36,704 nucleotides of DNA from Pseudomonas libanensis. GTDB lineage: Bacteria > Pseudomonadota > Gammaproteobacteria > Pseudomonadales > Pseudomonadaceae. Shown in pieces: positions 15,074 through 23,175 of this stretch; within the stretch, counting starts at the first letter, position 1; every line of letters starts with the position of its first letter. The stretch is from the NCBI RefSeq assembly GCF_001439685.1, contig NZ_JYLH01000027.1, positions 1-36,704 on the forward strand, read 5' to 3'. The position numbers and the translations under genes were made by a program. Under the pieces are notes generated by a model. That model saw only the letters and a list, made by a program, of their open reading frames with translations, made no database searches and was not told the origin of the DNA.

Positions 15074-16483
15074 ATGAACCGCACTTATTACGATGAAATG
15101 TACGATGGGGCAGGGCAGGTCCGTCCTCATTACCGCGAGTTCGCCCGCTGGTTGGCCGACACTCCCACGGAATTGCTGGCCCAGCGTCGGCGCGAAGCCG
15201 ATTTGCTGTTCCACCGCGCCGGGATCACCTTCACCCTCTATGGGGATGAGCTGGGCACCGAGCGCCTGATTCCCTTCGATACCATTCCGCGCAGTATTCC
15301 GGCCAGCGAATGGCGGGTTGTCGAGCGCGGCTGCATCCAACGGGTCAAGGCACTGAACATGTTCCTCGCCGACCTGTACCACGGCCAACGCATTATCAAG
15401 GCCGGCATTATTCCCGCCGAGCAGGTACTGGCCAATGAGCAGTATCAGTTGGCAATGCAGGGCCTGGACCTGCACCGCGATCTGTATTCCCACATTTCCG
15501 GGGTCGACCTCGTACGCGATGGTGACGGCACTTATTACGTACTGGAAGACAACCTGCGCACGCCCAGTGGCGTCAGCTACATGCTCGAAGATCGCAAGAT
15601 GATGATGCGCCTGTTCCCGGAACTGTTTGCGGCCCAGCGCATCGCGCCCATCGACCACTACCCCAACCTGTTGCTCGATACCCTGAAAAGCGCCAGCCCC
15701 CTGGATAACCCCAGCGTGGTGGTGCTGACCCCGGGGCGCTTCAACAGCGCGTTCTTTGAGCATGCCTTTCTTGCCCGGGAAATGGGCGTGGAACTGGTGG
15801 AGGGGGCGGACCTGTTCGTACGCGACGACCACGTGTTCATGCGCACCACCGATGGCCCAAAGGCCGTGGATGTGATCTACCGCCGCCTCGATGATGCCTT
15901 TCTCGACCCGTTGGCCTTCAACCCGGACTCCATGCTCGGCGTGCCCGGCCTGCTTGCGGCCTATCGTTGCGCCAATGTGGTGCTGGCCAATGCCATCGGC
16001 ACGGGAGTGGCGGACGACAAGTCGGTTTACCCGTTCGTCCCTGAAATGATTCGCTTCTACTTGGATGAAGAGCCGATCCTGCAGAACGTTCCGACCTTTC
16101 AATGCCGTAATCCCGACGAATTGTCCCACGTACTGGCCCACCTGCCCGATTTGGTGGTCAAGGAAACCCAGGGCTCCGGCGGCTATGGCATGTTGGTTGG
16201 CCCGGCGTCCACGGCGGCGGAAATCGAAGCCTTCCGCGCTCGCATCAAGGCCAAGCCCCACGCTTATATCGCGCAGCCGACCCTGTGTTTATCCACCTGC
16301 CCGACCTTTGTCGAAAACGGTATCGCCCCACGGCATATCGACCTGCGCCCGTTCGTGCTGTCCGGCAAGGAAACCCGCGTGGTGCCCGGCGGCCTGACCC
16401 GCGTGGCCCTGCGCGAAGGGTCGCTGGTGGTCAACTCGTCCCAGGGCGGCGGCACTAAAGACACCTGGGTGGTCGAGGACTGA
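15074..16483 (+). CDS. Circularly permuted type 2 ATP-grasp protein
   Basis: A 469-residue member of the CP_ATPgrasp (DUF404/DUF407) family, predicted to ligate a carboxylate to an amine using ATP. Visible blocks: MNRTYYDEMYDG...RPHYREF at the start, LEDNLRTPSGVSYMLEDR near 157-173, VVKETQGSGGYGMLVGP near 361 (the nucleotide-binding loop), then YIAQPTLCLSTCP and RHIDLRPFVLSG. ATG 15074 has AAGGAG 7 bases upstream; an in-frame ATG at 15011 would place the start upstream of the sigma-54 promoter. The alpha-E gene follows after 4 bases and the transglutaminase gene overlaps that one. Comparative genomics by Aravind and colleagues predicts that such triads make or process a peptide; the substrate is unknown. 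Confidence 0.93.
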   Translation: MNRTYYDEMYDGAGQVRPHYREFARWLADTPTELLAQRRREADLLFHRAGITFTLYGDELGTERLIPFDTIPRSIPASEWRVVERGCIQRVKALNMFLADLYHGQRIIKAGIIPAEQVLANEQYQLAMQGLDLHRDLYSHISGVDLVRDGDGTYYVLEDNLRTPSGVSYMLEDRKMMMRLFPELFAAQRIAPIDHYPNLLLDTLKSASPLDNPSVVVLTPGRFNSAFFEHAFLAREMGVELVEGADLFVRDDHVFMRTTDGPKAVDVIYRRLDDAFLDPLAFNPDSMLGVPGLLAAYRCANVVLANAIGTGVADDKSVYPFVPEMIRFYLDEEPILQNVPTFQCRNPDELSHVLAHLPDLVVKETQGSGGYGMLVGPASTAAEIEAFRARIKAKPHAYIAQPTLCLSTCPTFVENGIAPRHIDLRPFVLSGKETRVVPGGLTRVALREGSLVVNSSQGGGTKDTWVVED

Positions 16484-16487
16484 TGCC

Positions 16488-17438
16488 ATGTTGAGTAGAA
16501 CTGCCTCGGATTTGTACTGGATGTCGCGCTATCTGGAACGTGCCGAAAACCTCGCACGCATGCTCGACGTCAGCTATTCGCTGTCGCTGATGCCCCAGGA
16601 TGGGCGCGGCGACGGCCTGCACGAACTGGCCATGCCGTTGTTGATCACCGGCACCCTGGAGGATTACCACGAGCGCCACGGCCAATTGCATGCCGAACGC
16701 CTGCTGCACTTTTTCGCACTGGACGCGGCCAACCCGGCCAGCATCTACAGTTGCCTGGGCGCTGCGCGGGCCAGCGCCCATGCGGTACGTGGGCGAATCA
16801 CCGCCGACATGTGGGAAAACATCAACGCCACTTGGCTGGACATTCGCGATATCGCCCAGCAGGGGCTGAGCCGATACGGCATGAGCCGGTTTTGTGAGTG
16901 GGTCAAGGAGCGTTCCCATCTGTTCCGCGGCGCCACCTACGGCACCATCATGCGTAACGATGCCTTCCGCTTTATCCGCCTGGGCACCTTTATCGAGCGC
17001 GCCGATAACACCCTGCGCCTGCTGGATGCGCGCTACGAAATGGCCGGCGACCAGGCCGCGTCGGTCAGCGATGGCACGGCTCACGCGTATTACCAATGGA
17101 GTGCACTGCTGCGTGCGTTGTCGTCGTTCGAGGCCTACACCGAGATTTATCGTGATGCGCCGGGGTCCCGGCAAGTGGCTGAACTGCTGCTGTTACGCGC
17201 CGATGTCCCGCGCTCGCTGCGGGCCTGCAGCGAGGAAATCGACCAGGTTCTCGCCAGCCTGCCTGGCCTCAACGGCCGCCCGGCCCAGCGCCTGGCCGCC
17301 GAGATGGACGCGCGCCTGCGCTTTACCGCGATCGACGAAATCCTCGAGGAAGGCCTGCATGCCTGGCTGACCGACTTTATCCCCTTGGTCCGCCAGTTGG
17401 GCGACGCCATCTACAGTTCCTACCTGGAGGCGGCATGA
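16488..17438 (+). CDS. Alpha-E domain protein (DUF403)
   Basis: A 316-residue, mostly helical protein of the alpha-E family. The opening LSRTASDLYWMSRYLERAEN is the family's signature. Further blocks are AVRGRITADMWENINATWL (near 100), RNDAFRFIRLGTFIERADNTLRLLDARY (near 155-182), and WSALLRALSSFEAY. The biochemical role is unknown; the family is nearly always encoded with circularly permuted ATP-grasp and transglutaminase-like proteins, as here. It begins 4 bases after the ATP-grasp stop and its own stop overlaps the next ATG. Confidence 0.93.
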   Translation: MLSRTASDLYWMSRYLERAENLARMLDVSYSLSLMPQDGRGDGLHELAMPLLITGTLEDYHERHGQLHAERLLHFFALDAANPASIYSCLGAARASAHAVRGRITADMWENINATWLDIRDIAQQGLSRYGMSRFCEWVKERSHLFRGATYGTIMRNDAFRFIRLGTFIERADNTLRLLDARYEMAGDQAASVSDGTAHAYYQWSALLRALSSFEAYTEIYRDAPGSRQVAELLLLRADVPRSLRACSEEIDQVLASLPGLNGRPAQRLAAEMDARLRFTAIDEILEEGLHAWLTDFIPLVRQLGDAIYSSYLEAA

Positions 17439-18235
17439 GACTCTCCATCAGCCACGAAACCACCTACCATTACCAAGACCAAGTGCGCGCCAGCATCCAG
17501 TACCTGCGCCTCACGCCCCATGACAGTGAACGCCAGCGCGTGTTGAGCTGGCAGCTCGACCTGCCCCGCCCGGTGCGGGCGCAGGTGGACCCCTTCGGTA
17601 ATATCCTGCATGTGCTGACCCTGGACGAACCCCACGACGCCATTATCATCGGCGCCCGTGGCCAGGTGGAGATCGACGAGTTGCGCGAGGCCGAACACGA
17701 AAGCCAGTCTGCCTGGCCGTTCCTGCGCTGCACGCGCCTGACCGAACCCGATGAAGCCCTGCGCCGGTTTGCCGAGCAGCATTGCCAGCAGCGTCGCGAC
17801 CGAACGGCGCTCATCGATCTGATGCAGGCCCTCAACCAAGCGATGATCTATACGCCGGGGGCTACCGAAGTCGACACCTGTGCCGCCCAGGCCTTTGCAG
17901 GCGCTGCGGGCGTGTGCCAGGACCATACCCATGCATTTCTCGCCTGCGCACGCAGCCTGGGAGTTCCTGCGCGGTATGTGTCGGGGTATTTGTACACCGA
18001 AGACTGCGCACATCTGGCCAGTCACGCCTGGGCCGAAGCCTGGCTGGATGACGCCTGGTACAGCTTTGACGTGACCAACCAACTGGCCCGGCCGGAGCGG
18101 CACTTGAAACTGGCCGTGGGCCTGGACTACCTCGACGCCTGCCCGGTACGCGGCATGCGCCGTGGGGGCGGGCATGAGCAGATGCATGCCAAGGTATTCG
18201 TGGCACCGACCGTGGTTTCAGTGCAGCAGCAATAA
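17435..18235 (+). CDS. Transglutaminase-like cysteine peptidase
   Basis: A 266-residue cytoplasmic protein with an N-terminal bacterial-transglutaminase-N domain (about 1-85; MRLSISHETTYHY and a RLTPH motif) and a transglutaminase-like catalytic core. The triad is complete: C161 in AGVCQDHTHAF, H198 in SHAWAEAWL and D212 in WYSFDVTN. These enzymes act as peptidases or acyl transferases. No signal peptide is seen. The start codon overlaps the alpha-E stop (ATGA), so translation is coupled. With the ATP-grasp ligase it suggests a make-and-trim peptide system. Confidence 0.93.
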   Translation: MRLSISHETTYHYQDQVRASIQYLRLTPHDSERQRVLSWQLDLPRPVRAQVDPFGNILHVLTLDEPHDAIIIGARGQVEIDELREAEHESQSAWPFLRCTRLTEPDEALRRFAEQHCQQRRDRTALIDLMQALNQAMIYTPGATEVDTCAAQAFAGAAGVCQDHTHAFLACARSLGVPARYVSGYLYTEDCAHLASHAWAEAWLDDAWYSFDVTNQLARPERHLKLAVGLDYLDACPVRGMRRGGGHEQMHAKVFVAPTVVSVQQQ

Positions 18236-18254
18236 CTTTTGAATTGCTCCAGAC

Positions 18255-19097
18255 TTAAGGTTGGTGCTTGCGCCCCGCCATATGCTGCAAATACTCGACC
18301 AGCATATCCAGCTCGTTATCCGGCAATACACTGGCAGCAAACGCCGGCATCTTCGCCTGCGGCCAGTGCCTCAGGCTTTGCGGGTCACGGATATAACGCT
18401 TGAGGAAATCACCGCCAAAATACTCGGTGGGGCTGTAGGGAATATTCAGGTCCGGCCCCACTTGGGCATCGCCGGCGCCGTTGAGGCGGTGGCAGGCCAG
18501 GCAGTTCTTCTGGAACAACGCAAAGCCCTGGTTGACCGGGTCATCCGCCGCCAGCGTCGGGTCGGGTAACAGTGCAGGGAAACGTTCGGCAACCGTCTGC
18601 AATTGCTTGATCCTGGAGACTTGGAACGGCCACTGCTCCGGGCTGATGTGCCCGGCTTCGGGGTGGGTCCACACCAGGTAGAACGGCCCGGCGCTCGGTT
18701 TGCCTTGCGCAAGCGCGGGCCATGGACGGGCCGGGTCTTCCACCGCCAACCAGGCGCGGGCGCCGGTTTTTTCCAACAACGGCGCGGCAGACAGTTCGGC
18801 GGCGAAACCATCCAGGGCAACCGCTTGCAGGTGGCTCTGAGGTTTAAGGCCGGGCAGGAGTGCCGCCAGGGGCACCGCGCGATAGGTCATGTTGCGCTTG
18901 TAGGACACGTCATCGACGATCTGCACCGTCTGCGCTTGCGGGTGTTTGAGCAGATCAGCGGTCTGCCAGGTCTGGCTGGCGTGCTCCAGTTCGATGGTCA
19001 ATTGCGCAGCGGCTACAGGAAAGCTCAGCAGCAGGGCAAATAAGGCGAGGATCGATTTCAAGGCAGCGGCCCGATGCAAGGTGGCGATGGCGCTCAC
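18255..19097 (-). CDS. Cytochrome c protein with molybdopterin-oxidoreductase-like N-terminus
   Basis: A 280-residue periplasmic protein. A signal peptide (hydrophobic core about 15-30, VAAAQ) precedes a domain resembling the sulfite-oxidase/molybdopterin-binding fold (about 32-165; YRAVPLAALLPGL, VALDGFAAELSAAPLL, PFYLVWTHPE), in which I see no cofactor-binding cysteine. A class I cytochrome c domain follows (about 185-275) with heme motif CLACH (C199, C202, H203) and a likely Met ligand in AKMP (M249). The GTG start at 19097 has no clear ribosome-binding site, so the exact start is uncertain. It is convergent with the transglutaminase gene. It probably serves as an electron carrier; the partner is unknown. 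Confidence 0.8.
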   Translation of the reverse strand: MSAIATLHRAAALKSILALFALLLSFPVAAAQLTIELEHASQTWQTADLLKHPQAQTVQIVDDVSYKRNMTYRAVPLAALLPGLKPQSHLQAVALDGFAAELSAAPLLEKTGARAWLAVEDPARPWPALAQGKPSAGPFYLVWTHPEAGHISPEQWPFQVSRIKQLQTVAERFPALLPDPTLAADDPVNQGFALFQKNCLACHRLNGAGDAQVGPDLNIPYSPTEYFGGDFLKRYIRDPQSLRHWPQAKMPAFAASVLPDNELDMLVEYLQHMAGRKHQP

Positions 19098-19117
19098 GAT
19101 ACCGGAAATTGACAGGT

Positions 19118-19172
19118 AAAAAAGACAGCCCCCGCAACGGCAGTGCTAAGCGCACTATCCCGGCAGGTGCTG
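19118..19172 (-). terminator. Rho-independent terminator of the 31-residue gene
   Basis: On the minus strand CAGC (19169-19172) to GCTG (19126-19129) closes a long imperfect stem that contains a perfect AGTGC/GCACT hairpin. Six A at 19118-19123 give U6 on the minus strand. It lies 54 bases after the small gene's stop. Confidence 0.65.
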
Positions 19173-19225
19173 CCAAAAGCTGCAGGCCTGGTGCTGTATA
19201 TGCACGGCGTCTGGGGGTCGGGGCG

Positions 19226-19321
19226 TCACCCGAGCACCTTGGTCAGGTTGGGCAAGATCAGAATCAGTGTGGTGGCGAACAGAATAAGTCCTGCCTGACG
19301 TACTTTCGAATGTTTGAACAT
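19226..19321 (-). CDS. 31-residue single-span membrane protein
   Basis: ATG 19321 opens a frame of 31 codons ending at TGA 19226-19228: a basic N-terminus MFKHSKVRQAG, a hydrophobic segment LILFATTLILILPNL of 15 residues, and the tail TKVLG. This is the layout of a small inner-membrane peptide with N-terminus in the cytoplasm. A terminator-like hairpin follows it and an A-rich leader precedes it, so it has the look of a separate transcription unit. The ribosome-binding site (ATAGGCAG) is weak. I know of no named function; similar small peptides regulate transporters or respiratory complexes. Confidence 0.65.
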   Translation of the reverse strand: MFKHSKVRQAGLILFATTLILILPNLTKVLG

Positions 19322-19332
19322 GGCTGACTGCC

Positions 19333-19347
19333 TATTTTGTTGTTATT
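19333..19347 (-). promoter_or_regulatory. Hfq/Crc-type A-rich motif in the leader of the small gene
   Basis: On the minus strand AATAACAACAAAATA lies 11 bases upstream of ATG 19321 and directly next to its weak ribosome-binding site. It fits the AANAANAA pattern bound by Hfq with Crc in Pseudomonas catabolite repression. The position is right for blocking translation. Confidence 0.55.
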
Positions 19348-19713
19348 CCTGAGCGTCAAATGCGTGCCGGTTAATTTCAGTATCGCGAGCTGACGTTGCA
19401 CTTTTCTTACAGCTGCTCCGGCAAGACCCGGCAGCAGCGTCTTACAGGTTCAACCTTAGAGCGCCCGTCCTTCTTCGCTTAGATCCATTTCATATCAGCT
19501 AATCAGCATTTGCGCTAAAAACGGCATGAGGCTTAGTGCCATCTTGGCGCCAGCCCTAGGGCTAGACCGCTAAAACGATTAATCAGATATTTTTCGTAGC
19601 TACCTACCGTTCGTCCGAGCGAGGGGGTCAAAAGCATTGAGCGCATCCGTCATTGAAACCGTGTCAATCGGGCCTAAGGTAGGGGCATACACCCACAGCG
19701 GCTCGAGGATGTC
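19348..19713. other. Region upstream of the thiolase gene
   Basis: No gene is visible in these 366 bases. Two weak signals are an imperfect dyad CGTTCG-TC-CGAGCG at 19608-19621 (one mismatch, TetR-operator-like) and a promoter-like TTGAAA (19653-19658) with TAAGGT (19675-19680) at 16 bp. Both suit the thiolase operon, with no proof. Confidence 0.3.
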
Positions 19714-20919
19714 ATGACCCAAGCTTTGATCTTTGATGCGATACGCACGCCCCGGGGCAAGGGCAAGGCCGACGGTGCCCTGCACAGCGTCAAGCCGGTA
19801 AACCTGGTGGCCGGCTTGCTCACTGCGCTGGCGCAACGCAGCGAGCTTGATACGCACCAGGTGGATGACATCGTGCTCGGCTGCGTCACCCCCGTGGGCG
19901 ACCAGGGCGCCGATATCGCCAAGACTGCCGCGTTGGTAGCGGATTGGGACATCAGCGTCGCCGGCGTGCAGGTCAATCGCTTTTGCGCCTCCGGCCTGGA
20001 GGCGGTCAACCTGGGCGCGATGAAGGTGCGTTCCGGCTTCGAAGACCTGGTCGTCGTCGGCGGCGTCGAATCCATGTCCCGGGTGCCCATGGGCAGCGAT
20101 GGCGGCGCCTGGGTGCTCGACCCGCAAACCAATCTGCACAGCCACTTCACGCCCCAGGGTATCGGCGCCGACCTGATCGCCACCCTGGAAGGCTTCAGCC
20201 GCCAGGATGTGGACGCCTTTGCCCTGCAGTCCCAGCAGAAAGCCGCCAGGGCACGGGCAGACGGTTCCTTCAACAAGTCGCTGATCGCAGTGCAGGACCA
20301 GAACGGCATCGTGCTGTTGGACCATGATGAGTTTATCCGGGGCGACTCCACCCTTGAGGGTTTGGGCAAGCTCAAGCCCAGCTTCGAAATGATGGGCCAG
20401 ATGGGTTTCGACGCCACCGCATTGCGGGTCTACAGCCATGTGGAACGCATCCACCATGTGCACACCCCGGGCAACAGCTCCGGCATCGTCGACGGCGCGG
20501 CATTGATGTTAATCGGCTCCGAGGCCAAAGGTCGCGAACTGGGCCTGCAACCGCGGGCGCGCATTGTTGCCACGGCCGTGACCAGCACCGACCCGACCAT
20601 CATGCTCACCGGCCCGGCGCCAGCCACTCGCAAGGCCCTGGCCAAGGCCGGCCTGCGGGTTGAAGACATCGACCTGTTCGAAGTCAACGAAGCGTTCGCC
20701 TCGGTGGTGCTCAAGTTTATCAAGGACATGGGCATCGACGCCGCCCGGGTTAACGTCAACGGCGGCTCCATCGCCATGGGCCACCCGCTTGGCGCCACCG
20801 GTTGTGCGATCCTCGGCACTTTGCTCGATGAGCTGGAGGTGCGTCAGCAACGCTACGGCCTGGCCACGCTCTGTGTCGGCGGCGGCATGGGTATTGCCAC
20901 CATTATCGAACGCCTCTGA
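19714..20919 (+). CDS. Acetyl-CoA C-acyltransferase (thiolase)
   Basis: A 401-residue thiolase that cleaves 3-ketoacyl-CoA with CoA (or runs in reverse). The active-site residues are C91 in NRFCASGLEAVN, H357 in MGHPLGATG and C387 in LCVGGGMG, all in the expected positions. ATG 19714 follows CGAGGA. It forms an operon with the FadB-like gene that starts 17 bases after the stop, corresponding in order to the P. aeruginosa PA1736-PA1737 type pair. It belongs to beta-oxidation of fatty acids or a related acyl-CoA route. Confidence 0.95.
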   Translation: MTQALIFDAIRTPRGKGKADGALHSVKPVNLVAGLLTALAQRSELDTHQVDDIVLGCVTPVGDQGADIAKTAALVADWDISVAGVQVNRFCASGLEAVNLGAMKVRSGFEDLVVVGGVESMSRVPMGSDGGAWVLDPQTNLHSHFTPQGIGADLIATLEGFSRQDVDAFALQSQQKAARARADGSFNKSLIAVQDQNGIVLLDHDEFIRGDSTLEGLGKLKPSFEMMGQMGFDATALRVYSHVERIHHVHTPGNSSGIVDGAALMLIGSEAKGRELGLQPRARIVATAVTSTDPTIMLTGPAPATRKALAKAGLRVEDIDLFEVNEAFASVVLKFIKDMGIDAARVNVNGGSIAMGHPLGATGCAILGTLLDELEVRQQRYGLATLCVGGGMGIATIIERL

Positions 20920-20935
20920 GCCTAAGGAATCTGTC

Positions 20936-23083
20936 ATGACCGATGCCATTCGTTACGAAAAAGGCCAGGACCAGATTGTGGTACTGACCCTCGACATGCC
21001 CGGCCAGAGCGCCAACACCATGAACGCAGTGTATCGCGAGGCCATGGCGGCCTCCCTCACGCGCCTGGAAGCGGAAAAGGACGAGATCGCCGGGGTGGTG
21101 ATCACCTCGGCCAAGAAGACCTTTTTTGCCGGTGGCGATCTCAATGAACTGATCAAGGTCGACAAGTCTCACGCCAAGGATTTCTACGACAGCGTGCTGG
21201 TGTTGAAGGAGCAGTTGCGGCGCCTGGAAACCCTCGGCAAGCCGGTGGTGGCTGCGATCAATGGCGCGGCCTTGGGCGGCGGCTGGGAGATCTGCCTGGC
21301 CTGCCATCATCGGGTCGCGCTGGACGACAAAGCTGTTCAGCTCGGTCTGCCGGAAGTCACCCTTGGCCTGCTGCCGGGCGGTGGCGGGGTAGTGCGCATG
21401 GTGCGCATGCTGGGCCTGGAAAAAGCCCTGCCGTACTTGCTCGAGGGTAAAAAAGTCCGGGCCGCACAGGCCCTGCAAGCCGGTTTGATTGGTGAGCTGG
21501 CGGCGGATCGTGATGAGCTGCTGAGCAAGTCACGGGCCTGGATTCTCGCGAATCCTGAGGCAAAGCAACCGTGGGACAACAAGGCATATCAGATCCCAGG
21601 TGGTACGCCGTCAAATCCCAAAGTCGCGCAAATGCTCGCGATTGCCCCATCGATTTTGCGCAGCAAAACCAATGGCTGCTTCCCGGCGCCGGAGAAAATC
21701 CTCTGCGCCGCCGTGGAAGGCGCCCAGGTGGACTTCGATACCGCGCACCTGATAGAAACCCGCTACTTCACCGAACTGGTGACCGGGCAAGTGGCGAAAA
21801 ACATGATTGGCACCTTCTGGTTCCAGCTCAATGAAATCAACGCCGGCAGCTCGCGGCCCCAGGGTTTTGCCCCTTGGGTCACACACAAGGTCGGTGTGCT
21901 CGGGGCCGGCATGATGGGCGCCGGCATTGCGTATGTCAGCGCTTGTGCGGGCATCGACGTGGTGCTCAAGGACATCAACCTCGCCGCCGCCGAGAAAGGC
22001 AAGGCGCACTCGGCCGCGTTGCTGGACAAGAAGGTCAGCCGTGGGCAATTGACTGCTGAACAGCGGGAAACCACCCTGGCGCGCATTCATCCGACGCAGG
22101 ATGATGCCGATCTGGCCGGCTGCGACCTGATCATCGAGGCCGTGTTCGAAGACCGCGAACTCAAGGCCAGGGTCTCGGCCGCCGCACAAAGCGTGGTCGG
22201 TGCCGACGCAGTGATCGCCTCCAACACCTCCACCTTGCCCATCAGCGGCCTGGCCACGGCAGTCCCCGATCAAGCCAGGTTTATCGGCCTGCACTTCTTC
22301 AGCCCCGTGGACAAGATGCCCCTGGTGGAAATCATCAAGGGCGCCCGCACCAGCGACGAAACCCTGGCCCGAGGTTTCGACTTCGTCCTGCAAATCAAGA
22401 AAACCCCGATTGTGGTCAACGACAGTCGCGGCTTCTTTACTTCGCGGGTGTTTGGCACGTTCACCAACGAAGGCATCGCCATGCTCGGCGAAGGCGTAGC
22501 CGCACCGATGATCGAAACCGAAGCGCGCAAGGCCGGCATGCCGGTGGGGCCGCTGGCGGTGTCCGATGAAGTCTCCCTCAGCCTGATGAGCCATATCCGA
22601 CAGCAAACCGCCAAGGATCTGCAGGCCGAAGGTAAGGCACTGCCGAACCATCCGGCGACCGCGGTGATTGATCTGTTGGTGAACGAATACAAGCGCACGG
22701 GCAAGGCGGCGGGCGGTGGTTTTTACGATTATCCAGCCGGTGGCCAGAAGCACCTGTGGCCCGAGTTGAAAACCCGCTTCGAACAGCCCGACAAGCGCAT
22801 TTCAGCTCAGGACGTGCGCGACCGCTTGCTGTTTATCCAGGCCATTGAAACGGTGCGCTGTGTGGAGGAGGGCGTGCTGATGTCCACGGCTGATGCCAAC
22901 GTCGGTTCGATCTTCGGCATTGGTTTTGCCGCGTGGAGTGGCGGGGCGTTGCAGTTTATCAACCAGTACGGGCTGGACGACTTTGTCGCCCGCGCTCGTT
23001 ACCTGGCCGAGCAGTATGGCGAGCGCTTCTCGCCGCCGGCGTTGTTGCTGGAGAAAGCGGCACAGGGTGAAGTGTTCCGCTGA
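20936..23083 (+). CDS. FadB/FadJ-type enoyl-CoA hydratase / 3-hydroxyacyl-CoA dehydrogenase
   Basis: A 715-residue bifunctional enzyme. The N-terminal crotonase domain (about 1-190) has FFAGGDLNEL and GAALGGGWEICLACHHRVA with its catalytic glutamates in LGGGWE and GLPEVTLG. The NAD-binding domain begins VGVLGAGMMGAGIAY near residue 318; the catalytic histidine is near 453 in GLHFFSPVDKMP. The C-terminal dehydrogenase part contains NDSRGFFTSRVFGTF. Translation starts at ATG 20936 (AAGGA 8 bases upstream); the longer frame from 20660 overlaps the thiolase gene. It hydrates enoyl-CoA and oxidises 3-hydroxyacyl-CoA, feeding the upstream thiolase. Confidence 0.96.
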   Translation: MTDAIRYEKGQDQIVVLTLDMPGQSANTMNAVYREAMAASLTRLEAEKDEIAGVVITSAKKTFFAGGDLNELIKVDKSHAKDFYDSVLVLKEQLRRLETLGKPVVAAINGAALGGGWEICLACHHRVALDDKAVQLGLPEVTLGLLPGGGGVVRMVRMLGLEKALPYLLEGKKVRAAQALQAGLIGELAADRDELLSKSRAWILANPEAKQPWDNKAYQIPGGTPSNPKVAQMLAIAPSILRSKTNGCFPAPEKILCAAVEGAQVDFDTAHLIETRYFTELVTGQVAKNMIGTFWFQLNEINAGSSRPQGFAPWVTHKVGVLGAGMMGAGIAYVSACAGIDVVLKDINLAAAEKGKAHSAALLDKKVSRGQLTAEQRETTLARIHPTQDDADLAGCDLIIEAVFEDRELKARVSAAAQSVVGADAVIASNTSTLPISGLATAVPDQARFIGLHFFSPVDKMPLVEIIKGARTSDETLARGFDFVLQIKKTPIVVNDSRGFFTSRVFGTFTNEGIAMLGEGVAAPMIETEARKAGMPVGPLAVSDEVSLSLMSHIRQQTAKDLQAEGKALPNHPATAVIDLLVNEYKRTGKAAGGGFYDYPAGGQKHLWPELKTRFEQPDKRISAQDVRDRLLFIQAIETVRCVEEGVLMSTADANVGSIFGIGFAAWSGGALQFINQYGLDDFVARARYLAEQYGERFSPPALLLEKAAQGEVFR

Positions 23084-23090
23084 GCAAAAT

Positions 23091-23140
23091 GTGGGAGGGG
23101 AGCTTGCCTTGAGGGTGTATTTCAAGGCAGGCTCTGGGGT
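23091..23140. repeat. Decayed REP element
   Basis: GTGGGAGGGGAGCTTGCCTT resembles a REP arm with an inserted base; the other arm has become TTCAAGGCAGGCTCT. The arms can still pair over GAGC-TTGCCTTGA. It lies 8 bases after the FadB-like gene and may now help end its transcript. Confidence 0.6.
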
Positions 23141-23175
23141 GTGCAATATTCCCATCGCCGTGTCAGGTATTTTTT

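Noticed and set aside
14891..16261. Minus-strand frame opposite the ATP-grasp gene (456 codons)
   Set aside because: A shadow frame, rich in His and Gln, that would also run across the sigma-54 promoter region.
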